Source of the DNA: Rhizorhabdus phycosphaerae
GTDB taxonomy: Bacteria > Pseudomonadota > Alphaproteobacteria > Sphingomonadales > Sphingomonadaceae
NCBI RefSeq assembly: GCF_011044255.1
Contig: NZ_CP049107.1
Span: forward strand, 248,001 to 312,000
DNA length: 64,000 nucleotides
Direction: 5' to 3'
Shown piece by piece: positions 61,853-64,000 of the stretch. Position numbers and translations under genes: made by a program. Under the pieces are notes generated by a model that saw only the letters and a program-made list of their open reading frames with translations, was not told the origin of the DNA and searched no databases. How positions within the stretch are numbered: the first letter of the stretch is position 1; each line of letters starts with the position of its first letter.

Positions 61853-63030
61853 GTGGCCCAGCCCGATCACGCGCGTCCGATACCCCCCGAGGGAGCCACG
61901 GGCGTCCTAGTCCTGGGCGATGGCACCGTCATATGGGGCAGGGGCTTCGGCGCCGAAGGCGATGCCGTTGGCGAAGTGTGCTTCAACACCGCGATGACCG
62001 GCTATCAGGAAGTGATGACCGACCCCTCCTATGCGGGCCAGATCATCACCTTCACCTTCCCCCATATCGGCAATGTCGGCACCAATGCCGAAGATGTCGA
62101 GGCGACCAACCCCCATGCGCTCGGCATGATCGTCCGTGAGGACGTGACCGAGCAGGCCAATTTCCGTGCGACGCAGGATCTCGACAGCTGGCTCAAGCAA
62201 AATGGCCGCATCGGAATCTCCGGGGTCGATACGCGCGCGCTGACGCGGCTGATCCGCGTCCAGGGCGCCCCCAACGGCGTCATCGCGCATGATGCCGCCG
62301 GCCGTTTCGACATCGACGCGCTGATCGCCAAGGCGCGCGCCTGGCCGGGCCTGGAGGGGATGGATCTCGCCAAGCAGGTGGCCACCACCCAGACCTACAA
62401 GTGGAATGACGGGCTCTGGGCGATCCATGAGGGCTATGCCGTCGATGCGGCGGCAGCCGACGCGCCGCATGTGGTCGCGATCGACTATGGCCTTAAGCGC
62501 AATATCCTGCGCAATCTGGTGGCCGCTGGTGCCCGCGTGACAGTGGTGCCCGCGACCGCGAGTTTCGAAGAGGTCATGTCGCATGAGCCGGACGGGGTCT
62601 TCCTGTCGAACGGGCCGGGCGATCCGGCGGCGACGGGCGAATATGCCGTCCCCGTGATCCGCAAGCTGCTTGAAGTCGGCAAGCCGCTGTTCGGCATCTG
62701 CCTCGGTCACCAGATGCTCGGCCTCGCGGTCGGCGCGCGGACCTACAAGATGCATCAGGGGCATCGCGGTGCGAACCACCCGGTCAGGCGCAAGGACGAC
62801 GGGCGGGTCGAGATCACGTCGATGAACCACGGTTTCGCGGTGGACACGGACAGCCTTCCGGGCAATGTCGAGCCGACCCACTTTTCTCTGTTCGACGGCA
62901 GCCTCGCCGGTCTTCGCCTGACCGACAAGCCCGCCTTCAGCGTCCAATATCATCCCGAAGCAAGCCCCGGCCCGCAGGACAGCCATTATCTGTTCCAGCA
63001 GTTCGTCGGTCAGTTGAAGAAGAGCGCCTA

Positions 63031-63031
<1 letters not shown>
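61853..63031 (+). CDS. carA: Carbamoyl-phosphate synthase small subunit
   Basis: The glutaminase subunit that feeds ammonia to CarB for arginine and pyrimidine synthesis. 392 residues. The N-terminal domain has [40 protein letters not shown] and [15 protein letters not shown]. The class I amidotransferase has [11 protein letters not shown] and [13 protein letters not shown] with nucleophile Cys283, plus [12 protein letters not shown] with catalytic His and Glu. It starts at GTG 61853, with AAAGGAG upstream. Its TAA overlaps the carB ATG by one base. Confidence 0.98.

Positions 63032-64000
<969 letters not shown>

Overview
The window is a 64 kb piece of a GC-rich (about two-thirds G+C by eye) alphaproteobacterial chromosome, most likely from the Sphingomonadales. 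The evidence is an EL222-type LOV-HTH regulator, the ChvI/ChvG-HprK-RapZ-EIIA-HPr cluster, a class II DAHP synthase, a sphingomonad-style TonB-dependent receptor and the macromolecular-synthesis order yqeY-dnaG-rpoD. Most of it is housekeeping DNA packed into short operons with 1-14 bp overlaps. I see no insertion sequence, prophage, CRISPR array or rRNA. gltB (left edge) and carB (right edge) are cut by the window.

Layout, left to right. 1-4650: gltB (-). 4.9-11.3 kb: a stress or low-oxygen-like island with a tandem universal stress protein, a beta-CASP metallo-beta-lactamase RNase-like protein, an MgtC/DUF4010 membrane protein, and a FixL/FixJ-like kinase and regulator. 11.4-16.7 kb: one giant RTX protein with four lamin-tail-like modules, probably exported by type I secretion. 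17-23.3 kb: tRNA-Glu, DAHP synthase, an OpgC-like membrane protein, lon and greB. 23.3-28.5 kb: a SpoU methyltransferase and the PTS/ChvIG regulatory cluster, with pckA divergent from it. 30.4-35.4 kb: an unknown small family, a diguanylate cyclase, guaB, an RsmB-type methyltransferase and a TPR protein. 35.4-40.9 kb: the envelope operon lptD-surA-pdxA-rsmA (-). 41.1-47.2 kb: pepA, then an overlapping cofE-cofD-cofC operon for coenzyme F420, then a LOV-HTH photoreceptor gene divergent from folE and a renalase-like flavoprotein. 47.6-51.5 kb: an EAL phosphodiesterase, tRNA-Arg, yhhQ, and purS-purQ-GFA-ynfA. 51.6-57.0 kb: a TonB-dependent receptor followed by PepSY, DUF2271, DUF4198 and ApbE genes. 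57.3-64 kb: yqeY-dnaG-rpoD (-), then carA-carB (+).

Three gene sets deserve most attention. (1) The PepSY-DUF2271-DUF4198-ApbE operon has a perfect inverted repeat resembling a Fur site just upstream, and its DUF2271 protein carries an exact DGISGAT flavinylation motif. Together these suggest an iron-responsive, covalently flavinylated periplasmic electron-transfer system. (2) The cofEDC operon indicates F420 biosynthesis, which is uncommon in this lineage. (3) The LOV-HTH/folE/renalase-like locus beside cofEDC looks like a light-responsive pterin/flavin module. A 16-bp motif shared by the usp upstream region and the DUF4010/kinase divergent region suggests that the 5-11 kb island is one regulon, possibly of the FixJ-like regulator.

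All functions are inferred by reading protein sequences and motifs. No database search was run. Start codons were moved downstream of the longest open frame wherever a Shine-Dalgarno sequence, gene overlap or family N-terminus supported it.
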